This document shows positions 37,105-49,864 of a stretch of DNA of 64,000 nt, one piece after another. A model generated the notes under the pieces. It was not told the DNA's origin and made no database searches. It saw nothing but the letters and a program-made list of their open reading frames with translations. The stretch's first letter is position 1. Each line of letters begins with the position of its first letter. Position numbers and translations under genes: made by a program. This stretch comes from Candidula unifasciata (Eukaryota > Mollusca > Gastropoda > Stylommatophora > Geomitridae), in the NCBI GenBank assembly GCA_905116865.2, contig CAJHNH020000557.1:820184-884183 (forward strand). The letters are read 5' to 3'.

Positions 37105-37370
37105 CTAAATTACATACAAAGACAGCAAGTGAAATGGTTTGCCCACTTAGAGAGAATGCCTTGTGACACCATACCATACAAAGCATACATGGAAAGAGAA
37201 GAAGGTCGTAGAGCAAGAGGTAGACCAAGAACAAGATGGAAGGATAACATCAGAGAAGCTCTACAACAGCACGATGTGCCTATGGTTGAGGCGGCCAGAA
37301 GAGCCAGAAACAGAACCTTATATCTCCCTCGACACCCACAGCGGTAAAAGAGGAAGTGAAGAAGAAGAAG
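37105..37370 (+). mobile_element. LINE RT C-terminal fragment
   Basis: A 72-codon open frame on the plus strand encodes VKWFAHLERMP followed by GRRARGRPRTRWKDNIREAL, a well-kept RT C-terminal domain (WxGHxxRM...GRPRxRWxD). It is a different family from the oppositely oriented fragment just to its left. Confidence 0.85.
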
Positions 37371-37975
37371 AAGAACGAAGCTTTCTGTAAAGAATAACTA
37401 GCTGAAGAGAGGCAGAAGAAGACAAGAGAAAAGGATATGTGGAAAGCTGTCTGGACTGCAAACAATAATATATCCGACACCAACATCATTAAAATATCAG
37501 ATAGCAGGGAATTATGGAGAGTCATCGTAGCCAAACGTCTACTTCAGACCAATCAAATACCTCTCATGATCTTTTCTGTGTAATTCTGGAGATTTGCCAG
37601 GCTGAAGTGAGTGAAATCAATCATCACATTGCTTCTTTCTTCTTTACAAAGTTTGAGTCGTGATTTTGTGTGGTTTTGTTGTGTTCGGGCTGGCTAAGTG
37701 CAGTATGCATTAATATTAGGTACGCACACTTGACCTGTCATGACTGACTACTTCCATAAACGACAAACTGCAGTTTGGCGTGACAACTGCTGGTGTTAGC
37801 ACCTACAGTGTTTGCCTTATACATTTGCTGCGTGTGCATGTTTCTGGATTTTGCCAGGACTAATTGTTTTTTCACTAGTTTCTAAACGGGACGGTGAAGG
37901 CATTCAGTGTGATTTTCATTAGCATAGGAATGGAGTAATAATCTTGTGACCCGTTTGTAATAAAGTTTACACTTG
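37371..37975. other. intergenic or 5' intron, nothing recognised
   Basis: No exon, RNA gene or repeat supported. Confidence 0.45.
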
Positions 37976-37979
37976 ACCA

Positions 37980-38450
37980 CTACTGCTGCTGTTACTACTA
38001 CTGGTGCTACTTCTAATGTTGTTGTTGCTGCTGTTACTACTACTAGTGCTACTTCTAATGTTGTTGTTGCTGCTGTTACTACTACTAGTGCTACTTCTAA
38101 TGTTGTTGTTGCTGCTGTTACTACTACTAGTGCTACTTCTAATGTTGTTGTTGCTGCTGTTACTACTAGTGCTACTTCTAATGTTGTTGTTGCTGCTGTT
38201 ACTACTACTAGTGCTACTTCTAATGTTGTTGTTGCTGCTGTTACTACTACTGGTGCTACTTCTAATGTTGTTGTTGCTGCTGTTGCTACTACTAGTGCTA
38301 CTTCTAATGTTGTTGTTGCTGCTGTTACTACTACTAGTGCTACTTCTAATGTTGTTGCTGCTGTTACTACTAGTGCTACTTCTAATTTTGTTGTTGCTGC
38401 TGTTACTATTACTAGTGCTACTTCTAATGTTGTTGTTGCTGCTGCTAATA
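37980..38450. repeat. 42-bp minisatellite, ~11 copies
   Basis: Unit gttgttgttgctgctgttac plus tactactagtgctacttctaat, itself built of gtt/gct/act triplets. False frames arise on both strands (Leu-rich, Thr/Val-rich, Ser/Asn-rich). Confidence 0.98.
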
Positions 38451-38849
38451 ATACAACTACTGCTACTACTACAACTAATACTACAACAGTGTCCTTCCAA
38501 ATTCATAGTTTGAGTGATGTTTCTTGTCTGTGTAGCCTTGTCTGTGATATGTTGGATTTAGCATATAAAGTTGTCAGTTGGTTTAGGAAGCCTGCCCACT
38601 CAAGCCCCCAGACCCCCCCCCCCCCCCTCCAACCTCTTTTAGTTCCATCTTACGTAATGTTTAGCTGCGGGTCGCAGTGTCAAACCGGTCAGGTTGTCTG
38701 GCGTTCTGAAGATCGTGGGTTCATTTCACGATCGCTACTGGGCAATAAGCTGTCGACTATCCCGACTTTAACTCTGTCATGTTTAAAAGTAAAATACCCT
38801 TTACGCGCATTTAATGCACTAGACATATATTGCTCGACCTATTTTGTTT

Positions 38850-39060
38850 AAACAGATCAATCGCGCTCGCCTGCGGATTGAAAGGCCCTGGGTTCGGGTC
38901 CGGCGGAGGCGGATTTTTATTTTATTTTTTGTTGAAATGATCTTGGCTCCCAGGTCAACAAAGCCTGGAGTGGGTACCAGGTACAGTCCTGGGAAGTAAA
39001 GGCAGAAAGCGTGATGCTGACCATTTTACCCATCAAGTGCAGTGTTGAAATTTTGGATGT
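38850..39060 (+). mobile_element. SINE family 1 copy with tRNA-like head
   Basis: The head at 38,855-38,910 has B box ctgggttcgggtcc. The body shares gatcttggctcccaggtc and ggtacagtcctgggaagtaa with 3,850-4,010 and 56,928-57,060. Confidence 0.8.
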
Positions 39061-40570
39061 TTTGCATCCAGGTTTAGATGTTTTCCCTTGAATTTAGATG
39101 GCGTTTTTGACGTTTAGATGGTAGATGTCTTTCTAGATGTTTTTTATGTGAAGTGAATTTATCAAATCTAACCTAAGAAACAGGATGAAATTTGACCTCT
39201 TAAATGCTATCTTGACAATAAAATTCGGCCTGATCAGAGTAGAAAAAGGCTGTTCCACTTATCAACTCCCTGACTGGGTATTAAAAGAAACTGGAACAGC
39301 TAAAGCATACCAGTCATTTTGGATCTGAAGCTTCAACTTCATCATCCAAGCTAAGATTATCTTGTGGATCTTGTAAGGCAGACTTGTCATGTAGGTCGGA
39401 AGAGGCGATGAGAGAGAGTTGGCACGAGAAGCAGGGCTGTCAATGATGGGTTTTACCACCAGAACTAGGTTTTTATTTGACGCCTTGGGTTCAAATTTTG
39501 AAATCTTGGGATTTTTAAAATATATCCTTATTTAAAAGTGGGTAAATGTTTCGTTTCGTAACTATACAATTTTTACTTTTTAATAATCTGGATTTTTTTA
39601 TTGAGGTTTTTCTTTGCCCGTGTATGTCTAGGGTTTCTGTTCAGTTTAACTGGGTTTTTCAAACACATCCAATTGGCAGCCTTGGCGAGAAGGACTACAT
39701 TGTCCAACAGAACATGTTATTTATAGATACAGATCGCCCGCCAATCATGTCTGCTACCAAAGGATATACGTGAATTGGCTGACAGCCTGTGCTCTGCTAG
39801 TAGATTCAAGGCAGGATGAAAAGCAGTCAATCGTAAGTTGGACAAACAGAGATGGGTCCAGCTTGTACATAAAAACAGACAGGTTAGTGGGAGAAAAAGC
39901 TGATGTAACAGACCGCAGATTTCATGTTTTAAATAGAAAATTTAATGACAAAAGACTACAGTGCAGTCCGCTTAAGGCGATCTTAGATGTGGCGAATTTC
40001 TGTTGGGAAGAATAATTTGTTTAACCCCAGCAATTGTTCTTGCTTGAATTCTTATCCAGATACGAGGATTTCTGACAAGAAGAACCATTTTTGGGTTCCA
40101 AGTGAGTTCTCCTCATCAGATCTGCGCTGCACGATGTCTGTGATTCTGTTACAAGCATATTCAGATCCTTGCTGGTGGCGGGGATTTCGTGCACTGTGCT
40201 GAGACTCGCCAAGTGAACTATGGGAGGTCAGGGAAAGACTGTGGAGGATTCAGAGTTGCACTTAAAGCGGTCTATTGCGAGAGTCACCACAGAGTTGAAT
40301 TAATGTAGCGGGAACCCCGGTGTTGTTGGGCGACCACCATGAGTGGGACTCACAACATAAGCTCCATGTTTTAGCAAAGACGACCCTCTGGAAAAATGTG
40401 CATTGGCCAACAGAACGACGGGGTCCGAATGTGAACCCATGACCCACTTCGCCAGAGCCCAGGATCCTCATGACGCGAGGCAAACGCACTGACCACTTCA
40501 CTACAAAGACCCCCACTCCCCCCCCAAACTGTGAACTTGGCAGTGCAGAGACATCACTAAGGTTAGTTGC
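39061..40570. other. intergenic or 5' intron, nothing recognised
   Basis: A tgtttagatg-type degenerate repeat near 39,050-39,150. No exon or motif could be supported in the short frames here. Confidence 0.4.
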
Positions 40571-40795
40571 GTAGCCTTTACAGGACGTTGCAGAACCAAC
40601 CCCATCAGCCCCTGGCTGTTGTGTGGTTTCACTAGGCAAATTTACGTCCAGTAGTTTGTCATTGCCTTTTGGACGGTCGGCTCCCTGATACCACTGTCGA
40701 AACCAACGCAAGGCGTACGGCCCGCAGCTAGGATCGAACCCGGTAACCCGGCATTACGAAGCGTTCGCATCGACTTAGCCACAGAGCCGGCTGGA
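40571..40795 (-). mobile_element. SINE family 4 copy
   Basis: Minus-oriented copy with B box gggttcgatcc and the body shared with 23,118-23,340 (agtttgtcattgcc, ccactgtcgaaa). Confidence 0.75.
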
Positions 40796-40869
40796 GACAC
40801 CTCTGCACAAAGAGAAACCATCAGAGTGACTATCTGAACCATATATCATATGCTAACTGTCATCTGGCA

Positions 40870-41020
40870 TGGGTTGTGGTAGCAGTAGTAACAATAGTAG
40901 TGGCAGTAATGGTGGTGGTGATGTTGGTGATTGTGGCGGCGGTAGTGGTGGTGGTGATGGTGGCCTTAGCAACAGTTGTGGTAACAGCTTTGGTCGTGGA
41001 GGCGGCGGCAGCAGCAGCAC
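40870..41020. repeat. imperfect trinucleotide (GGT/AGT) tract
   Basis: About 150 bp of ggt/agt/ggc triplets; its Gly/Ser-rich frame is low complexity and not evidence of a gene. Confidence 0.8.
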
Positions 41021-41154
41021 TGCTGACCTTAAAATAAGGACAACTAAGTCAGTGACAGATCCAACTGCACACCTGCTTCCGGCGTCAATGGCCTACATCT
41101 AAAGGCCGCCCACGTAGACCTCTAACCCCGAAAGACCGTGCAGCCGACAATGTT

Positions 41155-41310
41155 CAACATCAACCACACCTGTATGTCCAGCTACAATGCAGTAACTGGT
41201 AACTGCCACTTGACAGCCTTCCGTTCCGGACAGCAGCCAACTACTGACCGTAAAATTTGCTGGGATTGGTTCTGCAACGTCCTGTAAACGATAGGCGTCT
41301 AACTAGTGGA
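41155..41310 (+). mobile_element. SINE family 4 partial copy
   Basis: Shares aactactgaccgtaaaatt and ggttctgcaacgtcctgta with 55,840-55,920. The head is missing. Confidence 0.6.
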
Positions 41311-41544
41311 TATGTTACCGCCCGAACGTTTTAACACTTCTCCAGTTGTCTGGCCTGGGGCAGACATTGGCAGATTATCTATCCAATCCTGTCATCTAAT
41401 GTTATTCACCGCTTGGTTTCCGGGGCCATCACCACCATAAAAGGTGACTTATTACAAGTTTTCCTAACTCCGTGTGTTAGACCCAAAGACAACAGCTAAC
41501 TGTAAACTACAAATGTGCCAACTGTACTCTTAGGGATGAATGCA

Positions 41545-42650
41545 GCAGAGTTGAAGAAGATAAAGGAAGAAGCGAATGACGATGATGAAGGAAGAAGAAG
41601 CTGATGACGATGATGAAGGAAGAAGCTGATGACGATGATAAAGGAAGAAGCTGATGACGATGATGGAGGGAGACGCTGATGAAGGAAGAAGAAGCTGATG
41701 ACGATAATCAAGGAAGAAGCTGATGACGATGATGAAAGAAGAAGCTGATGACGATGATGAAGGAAGAAAAAGCTGATGACGATAATGAAGGAAGAAGCTG
41801 ATGACGATGATGAAGGAAGAAAAAGCTGATGACGATAATGAAGGAAGAAGCTGATGACGATGATGAAGGAAGAAGATGATGACGATGATGAAGGAAGAAG
41901 CTGATGACGATGATGAAGGAAGAAGATGATGGCGATGATGAAGGAAGAAAAAGCTGATGACGATGATGAAGAAAGAAGATGATGACGATGATGAAGGAAG
42001 AAAAAGCTGATGACGATGATGAAGGAAGAAGATGATGACGATGATAAAGGAAGAAGAAGCTGATGACGATGAGGAAGGAAGACGCTGATGACGATGATGA
42101 AGGAAGAAGCTGATGACGATGATGAAGGAAGAAGATGATGACGATGATGAAGGAAGAAAAAGCTGATGACGATGATGAAGAAAGAAGATGATGACGATGA
42201 TGAAGGAAGAAAAAGCTGATGACGATGATGAAGGAAGAAGATGATGACGATGATAAAGGAAGAAGAAGCTGATGACGATGAGGAAGGAAGACGCTGATGA
42301 CGATGATGAAGGAAGAAGCTGATGACGATGATGAAGGAAGAAGATGATGACGATGATGAAGGAAGAAGATGATGACGATGATGAAGGAAGAAAAAGCTGA
42401 TGACGATGATGAAGGAAGAAGATGATGACGATGATAAAGGAAGAAGAAGCTGATGACGATGAGGAAGGAAGACGCTGATGATGATGATGAAGGAAGAAGC
42501 TGATGACGATGATGAAGGAAGAAGATGATGACGATGACGAAGGAAGAAAAAGTTGATGACGATGATGAAGGAAGAAGCTGATGATGATCATAAAGGAAGA
42601 AGATAATGATGATTACCAGTAAGGAAGAAAATTGATGATGATATGATGAT
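41545..42650. repeat. GATGAAGGAAGAAG-type array, 1.1 kb
   Basis: Variable units of 21-27 bp mixing gatgacgatgatgaaggaag and aagaagctgatgac. A longer ~180-bp block is repeated at about 42,000-42,480. The plus strand is nearly pyrimidine-poor apart from the gat/gac positions. A 353-codon Ser/Phe/His-rich minus frame is an artefact. Confidence 0.97.
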
Positions 42651-43515
42651 GAGGAAAGAAAAAGATCTAATGTTTGTAAAATTGGCGCCGTTTATTTGAG
42701 ATACTAAGCAGATCCACCAGTGTTCTAACTAATCCAGTTATGGAACAAGACAAAAGACTAGAACTGGACGAACAACCAGAACTGTCAAGGCGGTGTACAG
42801 CCGGTGGGCGCTCTGAGGTCAGTCAGTCTGTAGACGGGTAGTGATGTCGACTGACCACCTCCCTCCACCGTAACATATTTTGAGCAACTATCTTAAAGTA
42901 ATTCTTCTTCTTAAAATGGCGGTTGGTACAGTGTGTTGTTGTTTACAGACAGGCTGTGATATCCAAACACATCCGACTTGAGCAAGCCTATAATAATCGC
43001 ATTTTTCGATGTATACTTGTTTTTTTTTGGGGGGGGGGTGGGGGGGGGGGGTCCCTTTTGGTTCCCCCTAAAACGAAGCCTCGGAAACCACACATGAAAT
43101 TCCAAACTGACACGTTCTTTCAAAAAGTGTCCTCTGCCAGTTGTTGTTGTTCATAAGGAGACCTTCAACATGTCTGCCCTTTTCATGACAATGTCCCTAC
43201 GGCTGTCGCTTGTGAATCCCCCAAAACATCATATCGTGCATTGATTCTTTCTCCTGTATGGCCTGGAATTATTGCGACCACGTTTGTCTCTGTACCATGG
43301 GTAGGGGGTGGGGGGGGGGGGTCGTCCATCTTATACAACTGGAAGCAGCACACCACCAGACATGTAACCAAAATTCAAATCGTATTTTGGCTGCTTATGC
43401 CACCCCCTTAGGGTGCCGCCTGATGCGGCATCTCTATGTATCATAGCCCGACAGGTCCTGAATAGACAGATACCCTACACTCCTACACAGTTGCATTTTC
43501 ATTAGCATCATATTA

Positions 43516-43595
<80 letters not shown>

Positions 43596-44650
43596 TGTGG
43601 CTGTGTAAACAGTGATACCACTTACAAAGTACTGCCAACGTTTCTACTCCGGAATGCATGCTGCGTCATGGTTCATGGTCAAGATCTCCACTTGATCAGA
43701 ACCCAGAACACGAGCGAACCAACCATTTCCATCAACAATGTTGAGATGTCCAGTGAAAAACTACACAGCAAACACACTCGGTACCAACACGCTTTTAAAA
43801 TAATAACAAACAGAAATAATAATCCATACTGTTGCTCGCGGGTGTGTAACCAACTATCTTATCAGGCGAAACAGAAAAGGACGAAAAATGTCTACACATT
43901 ATGAATGAACATAAAAAGCCTCTGCTCAAAAAAAGCGAAGCGTACAGAAAAGGGAACGAAAAAAAAGATACAATCAGAAACTGAAGCAAGCCGACCCAGC
44001 ATCTGAAGACAAATGGGGAAAGACTGGGTTGGGGAGCAAGAGGAGGGGTAAGGTTAAGCCAGGAATAAAAAAGAAACGTGCGGCTGTCTTGCCCAGTTTG
44101 CGTGGTGCGCCGCACCAGCCGAGTGTGACCTCAGTTAGCCGTTACTTAACGCCTGTCGCTGCTGCTGTCGATTCTCGTTTTCTTCACACAGGAAAAGGAC
44201 GTTTTGGTAAAATAGGAACTCTGAGAACGGGGTGTCGGCCCTTATCTCCACACATACACAACCCACACAAAAGTTCTGGCTAGGTCATGCGTGCCTGGTG
44301 AGTGTGTGTGTTTGTTTGTGTGTGTATGAGTGTGCGCGCGACCGTAAGCGTGAGGACAAGAACGGCTGATAGAAGAGGCACAGGTACAGAACGCGCAGTC
44401 ACGCCAGCCATACACTGAGACAAGCAGCGAACATGCCACCGGAGGGGGAAAACTACACTACGAGTTGAGAGGTTTAAGCAGTTGCCAGGAACTGCCTCAA
44501 TGCCTAGACGGAAGGGACGTCTGTGACTGCACTAAGACGTGAAGTTATCCATCATCTCAGCTGAAATGCCTTCCTCAGCAGGACAACCCCACAGACATGA
44601 CTTAGACACAGGCAAAGCAGTCAATGTTATGTTGTGTACATCCTATAGGT
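42651..44650. other. intergenic or 5' intron with simple repeats
   Basis: Holds two G-rich tracts (43,029-43,051 and 43,304-43,321) and a compound GT/GA microsatellite (43,516-43,595). No gene supported. Confidence 0.6.
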
Positions 44651-44654
44651 TTAG

Positions 44655-45035
44655 TTTTAGACATCAACATCACGGCACAAGGGGTAACCCATAAGGGCTC
44701 CGTTTTACTTCTGACTCAACTTTAAGTCTCAAGGTTCTTAGCGCAGTGCACGAACTCCGTAGCACCGACGAGGATCCTGAAAATACTTTAGGTAGATTTT
44801 AAATTCGAAATTTTGCCCCAGCAGAGCCGTTATGCTACTCTTTTCAATTTACAACTGCCAAGGGGTTTTTCTACGGGTGCAACATTACATACCGGCGTCC
44901 GATTCTACTACCCAGAAACCAGGGAATTTTACTTAGAAGTCAACGTGAAAAAAATCCTAGCCTTCACCGGGACCTGGGGCCTCCAGCACTCGAGGCGGCC
45001 GCCATGCTTCGAGACCATGCATCCCAAACGTTTAC
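44655..45035 (-). mobile_element. SINE family 2 copy
   Basis: Matches 4,062-4,440 end to end (cagtgcacgaactccg, aaattttgcccc, caactgccaagggg, ccgccatgcttcgagacc). Confidence 0.7.
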
Positions 45036-46460
45036 CTCGAAGACTGTGCCGTCGAGCTTCACCAGGTTTCACTCTGAGGTCATGTAATCGTGTTAGCGAC
45101 ATAGATTGCTCACAACCTGCAAATGTTAGAACCCAATTGCGTGCCCAATTCCCAACCCTTTGAAAAAAAAAAGTGTGTTTGTTCTTTGTTCGTTGGTAAA
45201 GTATAGCGCTGGTGATATCAGCGGTGTCCATGCATCTTCTGGCATACAGTTATGCAATATGTGCTACCTGGTCCGCATGTTGCATACTGTTTGACTGACC
45301 CAGGCATGCTCAGGGGTGTAGATCCAGCTCAGAGAGTCTGCATGTGATTTTCCAATGCTGTCTACCCATTGAGCGCAATCAACGTGAACACTGTCGTGGA
45401 ATGATAAACCATTACACATCAGTCCTAGGGACTGGTAACTTGACCTACCTGTAATCGGCACAACATTCAAACTTGGACTCGTCCGGGAAGGTATATAGTC
45501 CCTTACATCGATATATGCCTTTATCGGACAAAATTTTAATGTCTACATCTTCTAGTTGCTTTGACTGAACTACAATTTCAAATGTGCAACTATTGGATAA
45601 ATATTACTAGAGTTATTTGAGGTTTCTTAGAAACCGATTTACTCCTTGCCCCTGTATACAAGGAACTCCTTTTTACCAACGCCTGAAGTGCGAATTTTGC
45701 GCCATTCTTTCTGCCGGCTTCCAAGCGTTCAGATGTGTGTATCGACGCCAGAAAATTTCACTTTCAGAAGGCGATCTGTAATGTCGGAGACTTGTCCTAT
45801 GTTTGGGTAAGTTAATTATAGTTTACGAGTACCTAAAACAATGTCTGTTAAAGTGGTCACTGCTGTAGAGAGATCAGTGTCGGCTGTGGGATCACACATA
45901 GTTCGACCGTTCTTGATCGCTAGAGAAGCAGATTCGAACTTAGACCTTCCTCTGTACAGACTAAATAGCCTAGGCCCTAAATAACCCACACATACTGGTA
46001 AAACTAATAACCTTACAAGTGTGTACTATTTAAACTAACTAAAGAAATTTGTGCATACGAATGGGGACAGAATTTAGGTCAGGACTTGGTCTAGAGTGTG
46101 TGAGTGTGTTTGACCCAGATCAATGTATGGGTAGAACTGGCTTGAGAGTCGTAGGGAATAGAGGTACTGACGGTAAATATTGGTGTCTGTGTGCAGATGG
46201 GAGGGGGGAGAGAGATTGATATATGTGTTAGAGTGTCTATCTATCTCCACCATATATCTGACTTTCCATCTCTTGCACTAAACAGACAGATGAATGATAG
46301 GAGACAGTGTCTCCTGGTCTTGAGAGTGCACTCTGAGGAATGAAACAGGGGAGCAGAGGTGGAGTAGGCTGATGTGGGATGGTGACTGATACTTATTCTG
46401 TCTTTCCTGTCAAGATGTTACGCTCTTGGTGATGACTAATTCTGAGTTATTTCTTGGCAG
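45036..46460. other. intergenic or 5' intron, nothing recognised
   Basis: No exon or repeat supported in this 1.4 kb. Confidence 0.4.
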
Positions 46461-46544
46461 GATGAAACCTTTGTGAAGAGCGGGCAGAAGAATAACAGTC
46501 CAACCAACACCCACCAACCTACCATCAATCAATCAACCTATTAC

Positions 46545-46779
46545 CTACCAATTATCACCCAACTACCAGTTGTGAAGACTGACGCCAGTGGGGTGCCATA
46601 TACCCAAACCAGTCTAACAGTACCAGAGCTTGGTGTAGCTGAGGGACAGTATGGTGAACTGACTTGGGGGAGAAAGTGCTGTGTGCCTATCCAGTTGCTG
46701 TGTCCTTTATGGTGAGGTACTTCTCCACCATCTGATCCAGTTGAGGCAGAGTCACCAAAGACAGTCGAATCATCAGGAG
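46545..46779 (-). other. candidate upstream exon of the zinc-finger gene (weak)
   Basis: On the minus strand an acceptor (cttccctcag) is followed by 235 bp of open frame. It ends at ggtag/GTAATA, and the in-frame stop falls inside the donor. The donor phase (two bases of a codon) is exactly what the large exon at 34,685-36,237 needs, and joining them would give ...IIGRDDQGR.... The acceptor-proximal part is acidic and polar (DDSTVFGDSASTGSDGG). The same DNA is also open on the plus strand from a good acceptor at 46,460 (DETFVKSGQ...), with a possible donor at 46,712, so the coding strand is uncertain. It could be chance. Confidence 0.22.
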
Positions 46780-46829
46780 CTGAGGGAAGCATCAACGATA
46801 GAAAGAGGATAAGTGCCAGTTGATACCAT

Positions 46830-48105
46830 GTTTTGCTATATTCTTCACAGCTCCCATGTTTTCCAATGATGACAAGGTGTTATCTCAAGGACCTTCTGGC
46901 TGTTAGGGTATCTTTATACTCTGGACATTATATTCTGGGATCCTTCCACTGAAAGCTGGCATTTACTTCACTATTATATGTATATGTTATATTGATTACA
47001 TGCATTCATTTTCATGGCTGACCTAGGTGTCTCTATTTCACCTTTTTAAGTGTTTAGCAGGTGTGTGTGTATGAATCTTCACTATATGTGTTAACATGGT
47101 TATGATAATGAACTATCATAACCTGGGGGCTTTCTTTAGTAAGTAGTGGGGGTGTCCAGCCAAGTGTGCCTAGGAATATTGTATTCATATACAGATACAT
47201 TTTGTAGTGCCAATACTTGAGTTGCCCTACTCCAGAAATAAGTTGAGCGTATATTGGCCACGGGGGATCCCTTAGACCAATACGAGCAAAACGACTCAAC
47301 ATAATTATTTCTCAGTGCTGTTGGTTCTGAAGGAGAAATCCTTATTTCAGGCACGTGACAGGAGTGATATGTGACAAACACTTCAGCTCTACATTTAGTC
47401 ATCTCGGTCAAGCAGACAATCCTCGAAAACTAGTAGAGCCACGATTACCTACACAAGGGAAGGGGTAAAGGGGGCGGGGGGGGGGCTGTCAACAAACCAA
47501 TGAGTTGACAGCTAATTTTGGCGTGTGAGCAAAGTAGGAAGAGCTTGGACGCTAGACACCTCAAGGATGAGAACAAAACAGCAGAAAATGTCAGAAACCC
47601 AGTTCACTGGTGTCACGCAGTTGTATCAGGGTACCCCTGCGGTTTCCAAGTAACCTGCAGTCGAAAAGTCAATTCTGCACTGGTCTAGGTGCGGTGGTAT
47701 GGGGAAGTCCCAAACATCAATGTCTACGGGCATGATGATGATGATTATGGTGAACAGTCAAATTACTGGTTCGCCAACTCCCATCCCCCTCTCCTGCCGG
47801 TCAGATAAACTATTTACAAAAGCCGATGGAAATGAACAGGATATGAAGTGTGTTCTACATACTCGGAGACACTGAGGCGGGTCAGTACCTGAAAGATGCT
47901 CATTAACTGCATAATTACCATCAGCTGACATTACACACTTCAGGATTAACATGGAAAACCTCAGATGTTAACAATGTAGCAACAACATACAAGACCGAAC
48001 CGTATACTTCCAACATAGGAAGATACGTGCAGAACGGAAACATGTATTCCTAGCTACAGAGTTACAGCCAAGCAAACAGCTTCACGCTACTAATGGCACT
48101 GAACA
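46830..48105. other. intergenic or 5' intron, nothing recognised
   Basis: A G-rich tract lies near 47,471-47,487 and a (GAT)n-like patch near 47,735. No gene supported. Confidence 0.4.
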
Positions 48106-49668
48106 ATACCTCCTTCACTGACCATTTCCTTCCAGACTAATGTACACACTGTTGCCGTCATGATCAGCTGTATGTTCTCATACCTCCTTCACTGACCATT
48201 TCCTTCCAGACTAATGTACACGCTGTTGCCGTCATGATCAGCTGTATGTTCTCATACCTCCTTTACTGACCATTTCCTTCCAGACTAATGTACACGCTGT
48301 TGCCGTCATGATCAGCTGTATGTTCTCATACCTCCTTTACTGACCATTTCCTTCCAGACTAATGTACACGCTGTTGCCGTCATGATCAGCTGTATGTTCT
48401 CATACCTCCTTTACTGACCATTTCCTTCCAGACTAATGTACACGCTGTTGCCGTCATGATCAGCTGTATGTTCTCATACCTCCTTTACTGACCATTTCCT
48501 TCCAGACTAATGTACACGTTGTTGACGTCATGATCAGCTGTATGTTCTCATACCTCCTTTACTGACCATTTCCTTCCAGACTAATGTACACGTTGTTGCC
48601 GTCATGATCAGCTGTATGTTCTCATACCTCCTTTACTGACCATTTCCTTCCAGACTAATGTACACGCTGTTGCCGTCATGATCAGCTGTATGTTCTCATA
48701 CCTCCTTTACTGACCATTTCCTTCCAGACTAATGTACACGTTGTTGCCGTCATGATCAGCTGTATGTTCTCATACCTCCTTTACTGACCATTTCCTTCCA
48801 GACTAATGTACACGTTGTTGCCGTCATGATCAGCTGTATGTTCTCATACCTTCTTTACTGACCATTTCCTTCCAGACTAATGTACACGTTGTTGCCGTCA
48901 TGATCAGCTGTATGTTCTCATACCTCCTTTACTGACCATTTCCTTCCAGACTAATGCACACGTTGTTGCCGTCATGATCAGCTGTATGTTCTCATACCTC
49001 CTTTACTGACCATTTCCTTCCAGACTAATGTACACGTTGTTGCCGTCATGATCAGCTGTATGTTCTCATACCTCCTTTACTGACCATTTCCTTCCAGACT
49101 AATGTACACGTTGTTGCCGTCATGATCAGCTGTATGTTCTCATACCTCCTTTACTGACCATTTCCTTCCAGACTAATGTACACGCTGTTGCCGTCATGAT
49201 CAGCTGTATGTTCTCATACCTCCTTTACTGACCATTTCCTTCCAGACTAATGTACACGTTGTTGCCGTCATGATCAGCTGTATGTTCTCATACCTCCTTT
49301 ACTGACCATTTCCTTCCAGACTAATGTACACGTTGTTGCCGTCATGATCAGCTGTATGTTCTCATACCTCCTTTACTGACCATTTCCTTCCAGACTAATG
49401 TACACGTTGTTGACGTCATGATCAGCTGTATGTTCTCATACCTCCTTTACTGACCATTTCCTTCCAGACTAATGTACACGCTGTTGACGTCATGATCAGC
49501 TGTATGTTCTCATACCTCCTTTACTGACCATTTCCTTCCAGACTAATGTACACGTTGTTGACGTCATGATCAGCTGTATGTTCTCATACCTCCTTTACTG
49601 ACCATTTCCTTCCAGACTAATGTACACGCTGTTGACGTCATGATCAGCTGTATGTTCTCATACCTTCT
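48106..49668. repeat. 74-bp minisatellite, 21 copies
   Basis: Very uniform units containing tgaccatttccttccagact and gtcatgatcagctgtatgt. Five copies have gacgtca in place of gccgtca, making a perfect tgacgtca. Confidence 0.98.
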
Positions 49669-49864
49669 ACACCCAGACGCCATAAGCTCAATATAGTAAT
49701 AACATGCACTGAAGGCTAGGGCCCACCCCAGATACCTGCTGCATCCAAGACACCATCTTGTCCCGCCCAGCCGACACGAGAAGCTACAGCCATTCAGACA
49801 TGTCATATACTGAGACAGCATCCCGAACCCTTTTCTCCACTAACCTTTTGGTCAACAAAGTAAT
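49669..49864. other. spacer between two minisatellites
   Basis: About 200 bp of unique-looking DNA; nothing recognised. Confidence 0.5.

Noticed and set aside
37967..38851. Leu-rich, Thr-rich and Ser/Asn-rich frames
   Set aside because: All arise from a 42-bp array of triplets; no domain or splice context.
40869..41102. Gly/Ser-rich 77-codon protein
   Set aside because: Translation of an imperfect trinucleotide repeat; no other coding evidence.
41530..42591. 353-codon minus frame rich in Ser, Phe, His and Ile
   Set aside because: Low-complexity translation of the GATGAAGGAAGAAG array.
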